In this document: one piece after another, positions 1 through 10,963 of the stretch
Numbering within the stretch: position 1 is the first letter of the stretch
Layout: the number at the start of each line of letters is the position of its first letter
Assembly (NCBI RefSeq): GCF_022369475.1
Contig: NZ_CP059600.1
Span: 1,302,001 to 1,366,000, forward strand
DNA length: 64,000 nucleotides
Direction of reading: 5' to 3'
Source of the DNA: Campylobacter sp. RM12651
GTDB lineage: Bacteria; Campylobacterota; Campylobacteria; Campylobacterales; Campylobacteraceae
Made by a program: the position numbers and the translations under genes
Notes under the pieces: generated by a model
The model's input: the letters and a program-made list of their open reading frames with translations, nothing else
Told to the model about the DNA's origin: nothing
Database searches by the model: none

Positions 1-77
1 TATTCAATAACATCTAAAGGCGTTAAGCCAACTCTATATTCTTGGTCTTTAATTTCTTTTAAACAACCTATAATCAT
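1..77 (-). CDS. ald: Alanine dehydrogenase, N-terminal fragment (runs off the window)
   Basis: Only the first 25 codons are present. The translation begins MIIGCLKEIKDQEYRVGLTP, the usual N-terminus of NAD-dependent alanine dehydrogenase (L-alanine to pyruvate plus ammonia, cytoplasmic), including the substrate-site RVGLTP segment. AAGGAG lies six bases before the ATG and fixes the start. The closely related N-terminus of transhydrogenase alpha subunits cannot be fully excluded from so short a piece. Confidence 0.7.
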   Translation of the reverse strand, partial: MIIGCLKEIKDQEYRVGLTPLDVIE

Positions 78-175
78 TTATACTCCTTTTGTGATAAAGG
101 AGTATGATATAAAAAAAATAAAAACTTCAAAAGATTTTTTTGAAAAAATTATAAAAAGTGTTACGAATTTACAAG

Positions 176-748
176 TTATATGTTTTCTAACATATGAACT
201 ATTACAATTTTAAACGCCAAAAATAAAAGTAGCAAGCTTCCTATTGGTTGTAAAATTTTTTTATTAACTTTCATTTTACTTATAAATAAACTAGAAAAAC
301 ACATAAAAAATGTAATTAAAGCTATTAATAAAGAAGAAATAAATAAATTATATTCCAAAGAAAATATCATAAGTCCTGCACCTAGTGCATCAATACTAGT
401 CGCTATGCTAAGCAAAAATAATGAACCATAACTTATATTAATATTCTCATTTTCATTATCTAAGAATTCCTTAAATAATTTATATGCTAAAAATACAAAA
501 ATTGCAAAAATCACATAATGATCAATTGCTTGAATTAACTTCATATACCTTACATTTAATAAATAAGTTACATAATATCCTAAAATAGGCATTAAAACTT
601 GAAAACAAGCAGATAATGCACTAAAAACCAATAACTTTTTTAAAGATTGTTTTTGTAGCACTAAGCAAATACTTAATGCTACAAAAAATGCGTCAATTGC
701 TAAAGAGAAAGCTAAAATAACAATATCAATTATCATCAAATAAGCCAT
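176..748 (-). CDS. mntP: MntP-family manganese efflux protein
   Basis: 190 aa with about six hydrophobic segments. Two internally related halves each carry the family signature around a membrane Asp: [11 protein letters not shown] near residue 15 and [10 protein letters not shown] near residue 118. MntP proteins export Mn2+ from the cytoplasm, and the length is normal for the family. The gene starts inside the 3' end of gyrA (23-nt overlap), so it is probably co-transcribed from the gyrA side. No manganese riboswitch is possible in this arrangement. The manganese role is inferred from the family. Confidence 0.8.
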   Translation of the reverse strand: MAYLMIIDIVILAFSLAIDAFFVALSICLVLQKQSLKKLLVFSALSACFQVLMPILGYYVTYLLNVRYMKLIQAIDHYVIFAIFVFLAYKLFKEFLDNENENINISYGSLFLLSIATSIDALGAGLMIFSLEYNLFISSLLIALITFFMCFSSLFISKMKVNKKILQPIGSLLLLFLAFKIVIVHMLENI

Positions 749-3329
749 TCTCTTCTTCTAAATTTTCTTCTTCGTCTTCTTCCTTAGGGCATTTTGCAAT
801 GCTTACAACCTCATCGCTACCAACATTTACAACAATTACTCCACTTGTATTTCTACCAGCTTTTCTAATGCTTTGCATATCAGTTCTAATCATCTTGCCA
901 CTACTTGTAAGTGCCATTAAATCCATAGTATCATCAACAATTACAATGCCTACTAAATCTTTTGTCTTTTGAGTAAGTTTCATACAAATTACGCCCTTAC
1001 CACCACGACTTTGTAAGCGATATTCTCCTGCATCAGTTCTTTTTGCGATACCTTTTTGGCTAACACTTAAAATTTCTTGCTCATTACTTTCAATAACCAC
1101 TGCACCTATTACATAATCTTGCTCTTCTTTAAAGCGAATAGCAGTTACTCCACGAGCTACACGACCAATTTGACGAACTTTTGTAAGTGGGAATTTAATA
1201 CACATACCCTTTTTAGTAGCTACAAAAATCATAGTTCCACTAACTTGCTCTTCTTGATTATCTTGGTTTTCATCTAAAGAATTTTCTTCTTCAACAATTT
1301 GAATATTATCATCTTCAATAATTTCACTATTTTCATCAACCAAATCAATATTTTCACTATCATCATTTTGTGCTATTAAAACACTTACTAATTCATCGTT
1401 TTCATCAAGATTAATAGCTCTTACACCAACTGAACGGATATTACTATATTCACTTAAATTCGTGCGTTTAATAAGACCATTTTTAGTAAAGAATGCAAGT
1501 GATTTTGTCTTAGCAAAATCAGTTGTTGGAATTATTGCCATAATTTTTTCATCTGGTAAAAGATTGATTAGATTTACAACAGCTTTTCCTTTAGCAGTTC
1601 TGCTACCTTCAGGAATTTTATAAACTTTTAACCAATATAGTTGTCCTTTATTAGTAACAAACATTAGCGTATCGTGAGAATTTGCAGTAAAGAAACTCTC
1701 TATAAAATCATCATCATAAGTAGTAACTGCAACTTTACCTTTACCACCACGCTTTTGTTTTTCATATGATTTTGTAGGAACTCTTTTGATATATCCACGA
1801 TGAGTAATTGTAATTACCATTGGCTCATTTGGTATTAAATCTTCTACATCAATTTCATCATAATCATCTACTATTTCAGTAATTCTTGGAACTTTAAATT
1901 TATTTTTAATTTCTAATAATTCATCGTGAATTATTTCTTCTATTTTTTCTTCGCTTTTTAAAATTGCATTTAGTTCTTCAATTTTTGCTAAAAGCTCTCT
2001 TAATTCATCTTCTAATTTATCTCTTTCAAGTCCTGTAAGACGGCTAAGTCTCATTTCTAAAATAGCATTAGCTTGTAATTCAGTTAAGCTAAATTTTTCT
2101 ACTAAAGCATCTCTTGCACTTGCAGTATCTGCACTTGATTTAATTAATGCAATTACTTCATCTATATTATCTAGTGCAATTTTAAGACCTTCTAAGATAT
2201 GTGCTCTTGCTTTTGCTTTTTCAAGTTCAAAAATAGTTCTTCTAATAATTACGGTTTTTCTATGATTTAAGAATAAATCTAATAGCTCAATTAAAGAAAA
2301 TACCTTAGGTTCTTTATTGTGAATTGCTAACATTATCACACCAAATGTTGTCTCCATTGTGGTGCTTTTAAATAAATTATTTAGCACAATTTCACTCATA
2401 GCATCACGCTTAAGCTCAATTACAAGGCGAATTCCATCTCTATCACTCTCATCTCTTGTCTCGCTTATACCTTCTATTTGCTTTTCTTTTACAAGCTCTG
2501 CAATTTGCTCGTGAAGTCTTGCTTTATTTACTTGATAAGGCAACTCATCAATTACTATTAGCTCTTTATTTCCTTTTTGTTCTATATGAGTTTTTGCTCT
2601 TACTTTAATTCTACCGCGACCTGTTTTATAAGCTTCTATAATGCCTTTTTTACCAAAAATTATCCCACCAGTTGGAAAATCAGGACCTTTTATAAACTGC
2701 ATTATTTCTTCTAAACTAGCGTTTTTATTCTCAAGTAAATATAAAAGTCCATCTACTAATTCATCTAAACTATGTGGCGGAATATTAGTTGCCATACCAA
2801 CAGCAATACCACTTGAGCCGTTTAACAATAAATTAGGCACTCTTGAAGGTAAAACATCAGGCTCACTCATACTATCATCATAGTTTGGAACAAAATCAAC
2901 GGTGTCTTTATCTAAATCTTTTAACAATTCTTCAGCCAAAATTGTCATTCTAGCTTCAGTATAACGCATAGCTGCAGCACCATCTCCATCAACTGAGCCA
3001 AAGTTTCCTTGACCATCAATACTTGGGTATCTCATTGAAAAGCTTTGTGCCATTCTTACTAAAGCATCATAAACAGCAGTATCTCCGTGCGGATGGTATT
3101 TACCGATTACATCACCCACTATACGAGCTGATTTTTTATAAGCACTTTTTGAACCTACTCCTAAATCATTCATTGCATAAAGAATTCTTCTATGAACCGG
3201 CTTTAATCCATCTCTTGCATCAGGTAAGGCACGGCCTATAATTACTGACATAGAATAATCAAGATAGCTTGTTTTTATACTATCTTCAATATCTACAATA
3301 GTAATTTCACTATTATCAAATAAATTCAT
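726..3329 (-). CDS. gyrA: DNA gyrase subunit A
   Basis: 867 aa, the ATP-independent breakage-reunion subunit of gyrase, which introduces negative supercoils with GyrB. The catalytic tyrosine is Y123 in [11 protein letters not shown]. The quinolone-resistance segment reads [12 protein letters not shown] with T84 and D88, the positions matching C. jejuni Thr86 and Asp90, so it looks wild type and quinolone susceptible. The C-terminal beta-pinwheel is interrupted at about residues 651-698 by a very acidic Asp/Glu/Asn-rich insert, and the C-terminus is also acidic. The ATG is preceded by AAAGGAAAAC. mntP overlaps the 3' end. Confidence 0.97.
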   Translation of the reverse strand: MNLFDNSEITIVDIEDSIKTSYLDYSMSVIIGRALPDARDGLKPVHRRILYAMNDLGVGSKSAYKKSARIVGDVIGKYHPHGDTAVYDALVRMAQSFSMRYPSIDGQGNFGSVDGDGAAAMRYTEARMTILAEELLKDLDKDTVDFVPNYDDSMSEPDVLPSRVPNLLLNGSSGIAVGMATNIPPHSLDELVDGLLYLLENKNASLEEIMQFIKGPDFPTGGIIFGKKGIIEAYKTGRGRIKVRAKTHIEQKGNKELIVIDELPYQVNKARLHEQIAELVKEKQIEGISETRDESDRDGIRLVIELKRDAMSEIVLNNLFKSTTMETTFGVIMLAIHNKEPKVFSLIELLDLFLNHRKTVIIRRTIFELEKAKARAHILEGLKIALDNIDEVIALIKSSADTASARDALVEKFSLTELQANAILEMRLSRLTGLERDKLEDELRELLAKIEELNAILKSEEKIEEIIHDELLEIKNKFKVPRITEIVDDYDEIDVEDLIPNEPMVITITHRGYIKRVPTKSYEKQKRGGKGKVAVTTYDDDFIESFFTANSHDTLMFVTNKGQLYWLKVYKIPEGSRTAKGKAVVNLINLLPDEKIMAIIPTTDFAKTKSLAFFTKNGLIKRTNLSEYSNIRSVGVRAINLDENDELVSVLIAQNDDSENIDLVDENSEIIEDDNIQIVEEENSLDENQDNQEEQVSGTMIFVATKKGMCIKFPLTKVRQIGRVARGVTAIRFKEEQDYVIGAVVIESNEQEILSVSQKGIAKRTDAGEYRLQSRGGKGVICMKLTQKTKDLVGIVIVDDTMDLMALTSSGKMIRTDMQSIRKAGRNTSGVIVVNVGSDEVVSIAKCPKEEDEEENLEEENGLFDDN

Positions 3330-3367
3330 TGTTTTCCTTTAAGTAAAGATTTTTTTATACTAGCAAA

Positions 3368-3931
3368 CTAAACTTTCGCATCGGCTAATACGACCGCAAA
3401 AAGAACCTTAATTTTAGCTTTTTTAAGCACTAAATTCGCTTGTTTTAAAGACTCACCTGAAGTGATAATATCATCTACTAAAATTACAGGTAAATCCAAG
3501 GTCTTTTGCAATTCATATTTTCTTTTATTTTTCTTTCTAAATGAAAGGCTTTTACCTTTATAAATAATCTTATTTTTTGCTTTAATTGCGTTATATAATG
3601 GGATAATATTTTTTGATTTCATATTTTTAATAAGTATTGCCGTATGAGAATACCCGCTAGAACAATCATCATCTAAGCCTATAGCATAAGCTAATTCATT
3701 ATCAAAATGAAATCTTTTATAAGAATAAGATGCGAGTTTATTTAATATAAAATATCCACTAATAAAATGCTTGTGATTTAATAGTTTTTTAATTTTAGAA
3801 TATTTATAAAAGCTAATTACTTCTAAACCATCATCTAAAATTCTTCTTTTACATTCAAGTAATTTAAATTCTTTTTCACAAGTTTTACAAAAAATCTTAA
3901 ATGTAGGCTTAGAGCAATTATAACATAGCAT
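3368..3931 (-). CDS. ComF-family phosphoribosyltransferase-like protein
   Basis: 187 aa. An N-terminal zinc-ribbon-like segment with Cys pairs (CYNC and CKTC within the first 20 residues) is followed by a type I phosphoribosyltransferase fold whose PRPP loop reads VILVDDIITSGESL near residue 150. This layout is that of ComF/GntX proteins, linked in other bacteria to transformation and DNA uptake. Campylobacter is naturally competent, which fits, but no other competence gene is adjacent here. The gene lies between gyrA and a thiamine-binding-family gene in one minus-strand run with very short gaps. The exact substrate is unknown. Confidence 0.8.
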   Translation of the reverse strand: MLCYNCSKPTFKIFCKTCEKEFKLLECKRRILDDGLEVISFYKYSKIKKLLNHKHFISGYFILNKLASYSYKRFHFDNELAYAIGLDDDCSSGYSHTAILIKNMKSKNIIPLYNAIKAKNKIIYKGKSLSFRKKNKRKYELQKTLDLPVILVDDIITSGESLKQANLVLKKAKIKVLFAVVLADAKV

Positions 3932-3938
3932 AAAGATT

Positions 3939-4238
3939 TTATTCTTTATCTTTTAGACGCTTTTTAACCGATTTTACCTTATATTTTAGATTATCATTTC
4001 TACTTTTGTGAATGTCAAATTTGGCTACTAAATAAACTCTATCTTTATTAATTAATTTATTTGCTTTATTTAAAATTTTTAAAGCACTTTTTAAATCATC
4101 AGTTTCTACGCTAGTTCCCATTGCACCTAATTTGTGTTTTATATTTTTCTTTCTTAAATACTCAATAATTGGTGCTATTTCTTCACTTTTACTATCATCG
4201 CTCATAGAAAAAATACAAAAATCCATTGTAACACTCAT
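3939..4238 (-). CDS. MTH1187/YkoF-family thiamine-binding-like protein
   Basis: 99 aa, one small alpha/beta domain. The N-terminal strand MSVTMDFCIFSMSDD and the later GAMGTSVETDD segment match the MTH1187 family (once DUF77), whose members bind thiamine or related pyrimidines in the cytoplasm. It is full length for the family. It lies 7 nt upstream of the comF-like gene and 10 nt downstream of the nitroreductase gene, so the three are probably one transcript. No thiamine-synthesis gene is next to it, so the ligand is inferred only. Confidence 0.75.
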   Translation of the reverse strand: MSVTMDFCIFSMSDDSKSEEIAPIIEYLRKKNIKHKLGAMGTSVETDDLKSALKILNKANKLINKDRVYLVAKFDIHKSRNDNLKYKVKSVKKRLKDKE

Positions 4239-4248
4239 TTTTTCTCCT

Positions 4249-4896
4249 TTAAATAAATTTAATTATTTCTTCATTACTTGCTCTTGTAGTTTTAAAATCA
4301 TTTACATTATCGCTACTTTTTTTACCTATTGCAATGCCACATATAATTTTGCCTTCAACCCCATTTTCTCTAATAGTATCGCAATATTCAGCAATACTAC
4401 CTAAAACACAAGTGCTAAATCCTAAATATGTAGCCGCATTCAAAAAATTAGCTAGAAAAATACCACAATCTAACAAAGAGCCTTCGTTTAAACCATTATC
4501 AATATGTAAAATTGCTAGATTTTTAGCATTAAAGAATTTAAAATTCTTATGCCATTGCTCTAGCCTTTTTTCTTTCTCATCTCGCTTTATATTAAGTGCT
4601 TCATAAAGCCTAATTCCTGTCTGAAATCTTCTGCTCTTATAAGGTTCAAACCAAATATCAGGATATAATTTTATATCTTGGCTTTTTAAATTATTTTTTA
4701 CAGCATTTAATAAATCATCGCTTAATTTAGCAAGACTTTTACCACTAAAAAAGCTTAGTTTTGCTGGTTGCATATTTGTTGCACTAGGGCTTAATTTTGC
4801 AAGTTCTACTATATTAATTAATTCATCTTTACTTAATTCATAGTCAATAAAATCTCTACAAGAAAATCTATTATCCAAACATTCCTTAAAAGTCAT
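4249..4896 (-). CDS. Nitroreductase-family FMN-dependent oxidoreductase
   Basis: 215 aa. The N-terminus [16 protein letters not shown] has the RxSxRxF-type FMN-binding motif of nitroreductases, followed by KLSPSATNMQPAKL, which places FMN phosphate contacts and the small Asn/Gln cluster. A C-terminal GIAIGKKS loop is also typical. These homodimeric flavoproteins reduce nitro compounds, quinones or flavins with NAD(P)H. The start codon overlaps the end of the LysE-like gene by 11 nt, so the two are translationally coupled. Substrate unknown. Confidence 0.85.
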   Translation of the reverse strand: MTFKECLDNRFSCRDFIDYELSKDELINIVELAKLSPSATNMQPAKLSFFSGKSLAKLSDDLLNAVKNNLKSQDIKLYPDIWFEPYKSRRFQTGIRLYEALNIKRDEKEKRLEQWHKNFKFFNAKNLAILHIDNGLNEGSLLDCGIFLANFLNAATYLGFSTCVLGSIAEYCDTIRENGVEGKIICGIAIGKKSSDNVNDFKTTRASNEEIIKFI

Positions 4897-5482
4897 AAAA
4901 TCTCCTTAAAACAAGCATAATCGCAAAATATTCTAAAATAAAAGCAGAAATTATATTAATAATCTTTAGCACTTTTACACTAAATAAATTTGTATATTTA
5001 TATACAAAAAACGAAAGCGAAAATATCCAAATAAGTATGCTAACGCTAAGTCCTAAAAATAAATATATAGGATTTTGTTTAGTGCTTAGCATAGTTGCAA
5101 CGCTAAGCCAAAATGTGATTACATAAGGATTTGCTAGATTTAGTAAAAATCCTTTAATAAAATTACTAAATATATTTGTATTTTCTAAATTCTTATGAAG
5201 ATTTATATCTTTTACTGGCTTTAGCATTAAAAATGCTAAATAACTTAAAAATATAAAGCCAAAAATACTTAAAATATTTAAAAATAAATCATTTTTAATA
5301 AATTCTAAAACGCTAAAGCTTAATAATGATAAATAAAGCAAATCAGCAACAAAAGCACCAAAACCTAAAGAAAAAGCATTCTTAAAAGATTTTAGTGCAT
5401 AACTTAAAATTAGAATATTAACAGGACCAAAAGGAACGCAAACTCCAAGTCCTAATAATATCCCATCAAATAAATCATTCAT
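4886..5482 (-). CDS. LysE-family translocator (amino-acid exporter-like)
   Basis: 198 aa with about six membrane segments. The N-terminus carries [20 protein letters not shown], which fits the LysE/RhtB pattern of a G-P-x-N motif at the end of helix 1, and a second motif [15 protein letters not shown] near residue 115 is also typical. Members export basic or neutral amino acids or related metabolites across the inner membrane. The gene overlaps pnp by 8 nt at its start and the nitroreductase gene by 11 nt at its end. Confidence 0.8.
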   Translation of the reverse strand: MNDLFDGILLGLGVCVPFGPVNILILSYALKSFKNAFSLGFGAFVADLLYLSLLSFSVLEFIKNDLFLNILSIFGFIFLSYLAFLMLKPVKDINLHKNLENTNIFSNFIKGFLLNLANPYVITFWLSVATMLSTKQNPIYLFLGLSVSILIWIFSLSFFVYKYTNLFSVKVLKIINIISAFILEYFAIMLVLRRFYDF

Positions 5483-7568
5483 CTGCTAAACTAAGTCCTA
5501 CTTTTCCATCTTTAATTTCACTAACTATTACTTCTAGCGTTTCGCCCTCATTAAAGCTTTTACCCTTGATTTTATTAGAATGTAATAATCCATCAATGCC
5601 GTCTTGTAAGGTTACAAATACTCCAAAATTAGCTACTTTTTTAACAACGCCACTAAATCTAGTTCCTATTTCAAATTCTACTTTAGGAGCTTGTTTTTTG
5701 CCTTTAGATTTTGGTTTTAACACTTCATTTAATATATATTCTTTAGCTTCTTTTACTAATTTTCCACTAATTTTTACTTCATTTTTATCTCTATCTAAAT
5801 CTATGCTAACGCCAAATTTATCTATGATTTCTTTAATAGTTTTACCACCTTGACCAATAATTTCTGGAATATCATTAGCACTTACGCTAAATATTTCTAA
5901 TTTAGGTAAAATTTCTTCATTAATAACAATTTTAGAATTTGCTTCTTCCATTAAATTAAGAATATGAATTCTTCCTTTTCTAGCAGCTTCTAAAGCTTGG
6001 GTTAATATTTCAGTGCTAACCCCACCTAATTTTATATCCATTTGCATAGCAGTTATTCCATCAACACTACCTGCTACTTTAAAATCCATATCCCCATCGT
6101 GATCTTCTAAGCCCATAATATCAGTTAATACAGCATATTCATTATCTTCAATTATAAGTCCCATAGCAACTCCAGCTACTAGTTTTTTACTAGGCACTGC
6201 TGCAGCACGAAGAGCTAATGAGCCACCACAAACACTAGCCATTGAGCTACTTCCATTACTTTCTAATATTTCTGAAACTATTCTAATAGTATGAGCATAA
6301 TCTTTACTAACTGAAGAACTTAAAGCTCTTTTTGCTAGATTTCCGTGTCCTAATTCTCTTCTTGAAGGTGCTTTTAAAGGACTTGCTTCGCCTACACAAA
6401 AACCAGGAAAATTATAATTAAACATAAATCTTTCATAGGTAGTTGATTTATTATTTAATAATTCAATTGCTTGAGCGTCATTGTCGCTACCTAAAGTACA
6501 AACCACTAATGCTTGAGTTTGACCCCTTGTAAATAAACAAGATCCGTGCGCATTTGGTAAAATATTAGTCAATATACTAATAGGACGAACCTCATCTAAA
6601 GCTCTCCCATCAGCTCTTCTTCTTTCTTTTAAGATTTGCTTTCTTACTATGTGTTTTTTAATACGATTTAATTCATAATCAAGTTCAGCTTCACTCCAAT
6701 TATTATTTATAAATTCTTCATCTAAAACAACTTTTTTTGCAATAGCTTTAAGCTCACTTGCTCTTTCGCTTTTAGCCATTTTATTAATTGCAAATTTTAT
6801 ATCTTCTAAATAGTTTTTTTCTAAATATTCATATACTGCTAGATTTTCACTATCAGCTTTGTAATTAAACTCATAAGATTTTTTATATTCTTTAAAAGTA
6901 TTATAAAAATCATTACTTATATTTAAAATACTACCTTTTGCAAATTCTAAAGCTTGTAATAACTCACTCTCACTCATCTCATTCATTGAATTATTAGTCT
7001 CATTTGCTTTCATTTCTATCATTAATAATTCATCTTTAAGACCACTTACAAACAAATCAAGACTTGAAAGTTCTAAAGAATTTAAATCAGGATTTAGAAC
7101 AAAACCATTTTCATCCTTAGCAACCCTAACCCCAACTGCTGGATATACAATTTCAATATCACTTAAAAATAAAGCCGCACTTGCTGCATAAAGTGCAAGT
7201 GGCTGAATATCAACATTTTCTTCAACCGAAAGAAGCATAACTACAATATGAGTTGGGTGTAAATAACCCTTAGGAAATAATGGGCGTAATGTTCTATCAA
7301 TTATTCTTGAAGTTAAAGTCTCATAATCACTTGGTTTTGTTTCTCTTTTCACAAAACCGCCTGGAATTTTACCTGCTGCATAAGTTTTTTCTACATAACT
7401 AACGGTTAATGGTAAAAAATCTTCACTAACACACTCATCTTCTCTAGCAACACTTGCTAACATAACCGTTTTACCACAAGTCATTAAAACACTTGCATTT
7501 GCTTGTTTGGCAACTAAATCAAGTTCAAATACTAATTCTTTATCGTTAATCTTAATTATTTTTTTCAT
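5475..7568 (-). CDS. pnp: Polyribonucleotide nucleotidyltransferase (PNPase)
   Basis: 697 aa, the phosphorolytic 3'-5' exoribonuclease of the degradosome. Two RNase PH-like domains are visible (about residues 10-140 and 310-540), the second containing [14 protein letters not shown] and the acidic catalytic cluster around [15 protein letters not shown]. They are followed by a KH domain ([12 protein letters not shown], about residue 565) and a C-terminal S1 domain ([12 protein letters not shown], about residue 635). Length is normal. AAGGAG lies before the ATG. Upstream, the phosphoribosyltransferase-like gene overlaps by 17 nt. Confidence 0.97.
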   Translation of the reverse strand: MKKIIKINDKELVFELDLVAKQANASVLMTCGKTVMLASVAREDECVSEDFLPLTVSYVEKTYAAGKIPGGFVKRETKPSDYETLTSRIIDRTLRPLFPKGYLHPTHIVVMLLSVEENVDIQPLALYAASAALFLSDIEIVYPAVGVRVAKDENGFVLNPDLNSLELSSLDLFVSGLKDELLMIEMKANETNNSMNEMSESELLQALEFAKGSILNISNDFYNTFKEYKKSYEFNYKADSENLAVYEYLEKNYLEDIKFAINKMAKSERASELKAIAKKVVLDEEFINNNWSEAELDYELNRIKKHIVRKQILKERRRADGRALDEVRPISILTNILPNAHGSCLFTRGQTQALVVCTLGSDNDAQAIELLNNKSTTYERFMFNYNFPGFCVGEASPLKAPSRRELGHGNLAKRALSSSVSKDYAHTIRIVSEILESNGSSSMASVCGGSLALRAAAVPSKKLVAGVAMGLIIEDNEYAVLTDIMGLEDHDGDMDFKVAGSVDGITAMQMDIKLGGVSTEILTQALEAARKGRIHILNLMEEANSKIVINEEILPKLEIFSVSANDIPEIIGQGGKTIKEIIDKFGVSIDLDRDKNEVKISGKLVKEAKEYILNEVLKPKSKGKKQAPKVEFEIGTRFSGVVKKVANFGVFVTLQDGIDGLLHSNKIKGKSFNEGETLEVIVSEIKDGKVGLSLADE

Positions 7569-8229
7569 TTATCTCCTTTTGATATGGCAAATAATAATTG
7601 CTCGTTTCTAAAATCTCACACGCATATTCACTTGATATTTCAAGTGGTTGCTTGTAGTAATAATCTTTATCTATAAAATGTTCTATTTTTTCTAAATAAT
7701 AAACTTTATCAAATAAATCATTATAATAATTATAAGCATCAGCAGCTACTAAAGCACTTGCATATTTTATACTTCTAACGCCTAAACCCAATAAACTTTT
7801 ATGACATACATTAATAGTTAAACCGCTGTTTGAACCTTGGTCTAACAATAAGATATCCTTACCTTTAAGATTGCTAAGTGGTAAAGACTTTCTATATTTT
7901 GCAATTTTACCCATAATTGATTCATCATAAAGCACAGTACTCATTGATAAAATATATTCTTGAGTTATGGAAAAAGCTTCAATTAATTCTTGAATACATA
8001 CTATATCTCTTGTTTCACTAATTTTTGCTATCTGACATTCATTATTTGGGGCATATATGCCTTTGTTAAAAAGCATATCATAATATAAATTAAGTTCACT
8101 TGCAATAGTCTCAATAAAAGGAATATTTTTAATACTATTTCCTATAATTATATGCCCTTCTAATTCTTTATATTGCAATAATTTTTCACTAAATTTATTA
8201 GCAGCTTGTAAAGGATTGTCAAAAATCAT
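7552..8229 (-). CDS. Phosphoribosyltransferase-fold protein (C. jejuni Cj1252-like context)
   Basis: About 225 aa. A segment reading [18 protein letters not shown] near residue 130 resembles the PRPP loop of type I phosphoribosyltransferases, although the usual acidic pair is altered. Several in-frame ATGs occur at the start; I chose 8229 because AGAGGTG lies about nine bases before it, but 8241 is possible. It sits between lptD and pnp and overlaps both. I recall a similar gene beside pnp in C. jejuni, but the substrate is not known. Confidence 0.6.
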   Translation of the reverse strand: MIFDNPLQAANKFSEKLLQYKELEGHIIIGNSIKNIPFIETIASELNLYYDMLFNKGIYAPNNECQIAKISETRDIVCIQELIEAFSITQEYILSMSTVLYDESIMGKIAKYRKSLPLSNLKGKDILLLDQGSNSGLTINVCHKSLLGLGVRSIKYASALVAADAYNYYNDLFDKVYYLEKIEHFIDKDYYYKQPLEISSEYACEILETSNYYLPYQKEINEKNN

Positions 8230-10261
8230 AAGTATCATCACCTCTTAAAGCAAAATTATATCTTACACCGCCTATTGGATAAAGATTGAATTTCAAATAA
8301 ACCCCCCTATCTCTTACAGATTTTACACCCATTTGAGTAAGTTTAGCTGTTGTGCTTTCTTTAAATTCTAAAGAATAATTTATACATCTTTTTTTATGAG
8401 TAAAACCTATACTATAGTTTTCAAATTTCTTACTATTTAAATTAAACCAAGCTTGAGAATATATTATATTATAAGGCATAAATTCATATTGAAATTTACT
8501 AGTTAAAAATCTATCATAAGGCTTATTTTTCACAAGAAGCTCATCAATTTTATTATAATAAAATCCAGAACTTATTTTAAATGGCTGGGTTGTATATACT
8601 CCTTCTATAAAAAATCTATCAATATTAGAATTTTTAAACGAATACTCCGTAGTATTATTAATATTAAAATTATTATTAAAATAATACTTAAACTGATTGC
8701 TTAAAATATTAAACTTAGAATCTTCTGTCCTAAGCGTTAAAGAATGCTTAAGTTTTTTATCATTATCACTAAAAATTATTTGAGATAACTCAATATTAAA
8801 GGTTAAATCATCATAAGTATTTGGTATGAAAAATTCATTTTCTATTTCTTTTGAACCAGTCCTAAGACTAGCACCAAAACCAAAATTAATATTATGCAAT
8901 ATATAATCATACTTTCTAAATAAATTAGTATATATAAAAGCACTATGAGTAGAATTAAAATTATAATCATCTCTTCTACTATAATTGTTATAAAAGTTAA
9001 GTCCTAATTCAAATTCTTCATTTAAAACAAAGTTAATATAATCATTAAATAAGCTTTTATTAAACTCAATTGGAACATAAAAATGAAATCTATTTAATGT
9101 GCTACCTTCTCTTCTATAAAAATTGCTATATGAAAAATCTGCTTTATAGTTAATATGATTATCAAATAAAGTATCATAAAATCTATGATAATGTAGATTT
9201 GGAATTTCTTGTAAAGTATAATCTTGATTAATACTTGAAGTGTCTTGATAATATTTAGCATATAAACCGAAATAATCTTTATTATCTGTATAAAAATAAT
9301 TAAATTTTGAAGTTATTATAGCTTCATCATTATTATCTAAAAAACTAGATAAATTCAAATAATCAATATCACTAATTCTTAAAAAGTCTAAATATAATCC
9401 TTCTTGATTTTTGTTATTTGTATTAAAGATTTTATCTCTTTCATAGTGCATATTAAATCCATAATGCTCGCCAAATTTCAATTCTTCTTTATTAAAATAA
9501 CTATTAAATTCTTTAAAATACCCAACTCCTATATTTCCTTTAGAATAAGGGCTATCAACAAAACGAAAATTAGAATAAATTCCATAACCCCTATTTGTTC
9601 TAATTTGTGGTCTTAATTCTAAATCCATTCTATGATTAATCGCCCAAAAAAATGGTTGCTCATAATGAATAGCTTCTTTGCTTTTTATTGATAATTTAGG
9701 AACCAAAAAACCAGTTTTTCTACTATCATCTGTATTAATAGCAAAATATGGCATATAAAAAATTGGTATATTTTTAAATCTTAAAACCATACCTTTTAAT
9801 ACTAAATCTTGAGTTTTAGTATTATAAATGCCTTCCTTAAAATCAATACTCCATTCAGGATTTGCAACATCACAAGAACTAACACTTGCATTTTTTACAA
9901 TAAAATCACCATTTATATAAGAACTATTCTTACTTTTTAACCATACTTCAATAAAAGAATCGCTTATAAAAAAATTATCAAAATTTGCACAAGAATTACC
10001 TAAATTAATTTTTGCATAATTTGATATAGTAGTTTGATTATTGTTTATTAAAAATACATCTCCAAATAATTCTAATTCTTTTGTATCTTGATTATATTTA
10101 CCACTATTTGCTCTTGCAAAATAATTTTCTTTAAACAACAATATATCTTTATTTGAGATTATATAATTATCTTTTTTTATAAACTCATCTGATTGAATTT
10201 CAATTTGATTTGAATAAAGTAAGCCAATAAGCAATATCAAATAAGATATTTTTTTAATCAA
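8219..10261 (-). CDS. lptD: LPS-assembly outer-membrane protein LptD
   Basis: 680 aa. A signal peptide (KKISYLILLIGLLYS) is followed by an OstA-like periplasmic domain (about residues 20-110, strands such as LFKENYFARANSG and LELFGDVFLIN) and a long C-terminal beta-barrel rich in alternating aromatic residues. LptD inserts lipooligosaccharide into the outer leaflet of the outer membrane. The protein is shorter than the E. coli one, as expected for Campylobacter. The barrel ends [17 protein letters not shown], with a terminal Phe typical of BAM substrates. It overlaps the RDD gene by 8 nt. Confidence 0.88.
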   Translation of the reverse strand: MIKKISYLILLIGLLYSNQIEIQSDEFIKKDNYIISNKDILLFKENYFARANSGKYNQDTKELELFGDVFLINNNQTTISNYAKINLGNSCANFDNFFISDSFIEVWLKSKNSSYINGDFIVKNASVSSCDVANPEWSIDFKEGIYNTKTQDLVLKGMVLRFKNIPIFYMPYFAINTDDSRKTGFLVPKLSIKSKEAIHYEQPFFWAINHRMDLELRPQIRTNRGYGIYSNFRFVDSPYSKGNIGVGYFKEFNSYFNKEELKFGEHYGFNMHYERDKIFNTNNKNQEGLYLDFLRISDIDYLNLSSFLDNNDEAIITSKFNYFYTDNKDYFGLYAKYYQDTSSINQDYTLQEIPNLHYHRFYDTLFDNHINYKADFSYSNFYRREGSTLNRFHFYVPIEFNKSLFNDYINFVLNEEFELGLNFYNNYSRRDDYNFNSTHSAFIYTNLFRKYDYILHNINFGFGASLRTGSKEIENEFFIPNTYDDLTFNIELSQIIFSDNDKKLKHSLTLRTEDSKFNILSNQFKYYFNNNFNINNTTEYSFKNSNIDRFFIEGVYTTQPFKISSGFYYNKIDELLVKNKPYDRFLTSKFQYEFMPYNIIYSQAWFNLNSKKFENYSIGFTHKKRCINYSLEFKESTTAKLTQMGVKSVRDRGVYLKFNLYPIGGVRYNFALRGDDTYDF

Positions 10262-10742
10262 CTTTAATCACCATAGATTTGCTGGCAATATCAGCAAAGT
10301 TTCTTCTTGTCTTATTAAAGAATATAGATACAAACAATACCCCATTTATAAAAAATTCACACAATACAAACACTAAAGCTCTATTTAAAGATTCTGTAAA
10401 ATTAGGAGTATCAAAATGTTCGCAATTTACAATTTTTGTCTTTGTAATCATATTGCCAAAAGTTGCACCATACATATAAAAAAATATAAGAACATAAAAG
10501 AATTTAATAATAAAATATGCTTTTACATAGCTAAATAACAATATATTTAAATTGATATAATCTTCGTTATTTATTAAGGTTCTTATTTTAATTATTTCTT
10601 CATCGTTTATAAAATATATCATTAAAATAAAGATAAGAATATAGCAAATTATAAAATCAGCCACAAAAGCAATAAACCTAGCAACAATATCGGCTAGTTG
10701 TTTATCTTCTTTTTCAAGCTTTTCTAATATTTTATCATCCAT
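10254..10742 (-). CDS. RDD-family membrane protein
   Basis: 162 aa. Segment LADIVARFIAFVADFII near residue 18 carries the Arg-Asp pattern of the RDD domain, and three hydrophobic stretches suggest three to four membrane helices. GNMITKTKIV in the middle is also characteristic (RDD proteins often read GxxxxxxxV there). Function is unknown; some RDD proteins behave as ion antiporters. It is the first gene downstream of the 6S RNA candidate and overlaps lptD. Confidence 0.7.
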   Translation of the reverse strand: MDDKILEKLEKEDKQLADIVARFIAFVADFIICYILIFILMIYFINDEEIIKIRTLINNEDYINLNILLFSYVKAYFIIKFFYVLIFFYMYGATFGNMITKTKIVNCEHFDTPNFTESLNRALVFVLCEFFINGVLFVSIFFNKTRRNFADIASKSMVIKVD

Positions 10743-10747
10743 TTAAA

Positions 10748-10931
10748 ACCCTAAACATAAATCCCCAAACAAGCGTTAAATTTCAAGGTCTTGTAACCTA
10801 AAAAATAGTGGAAGAAAAGCATTAAAGGCTGCAATTCACAATTACTTGCATCACAGAACACGGTTGCTTAAACTTAATCACATAAAAAAATCTGTTAGAC
10901 CGAATATATTAAACCCGCGTTGTCTAGGGTA
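10748..10931 (-). ncRNA. ssrS: Candidate 6S RNA (ssrS)
   Basis: A 220-nt gap without a gene between mnmE and the RDD gene. Read on the minus strand it folds into a rod of about 184 nt: closing pair ACCCTA/TAGGGT, then ACAACGCG/GCGTTAAA-type pairing, GGTCT/AGACC, AAGCA/TGCTT, and an apical stem TGCAA/TTGCA, separated by bulges. On this strand a TAAAAT -10 box (10938-10943) lies seven bases upstream of the first paired base. Size, rod shape and a central open region fit 6S RNA, which binds sigma-70 RNA polymerase. I recall 6S near purD in Helicobacter, close to the RDD gene's usual neighbourhood. Sequence conservation was not checked, so this is a structural inference. Confidence 0.5.
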
Positions 10932-10963
10932 GTGTAATTTTACATAAAAAGCTTAATGAATTT

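Noticed and set aside
651-1400. Acidic insert in the GyrA C-terminal domain as a novelty
   Set aside because: Total length is close to other Campylobacter GyrA proteins, which also carry acidic stretches there; probably ordinary for the genus.
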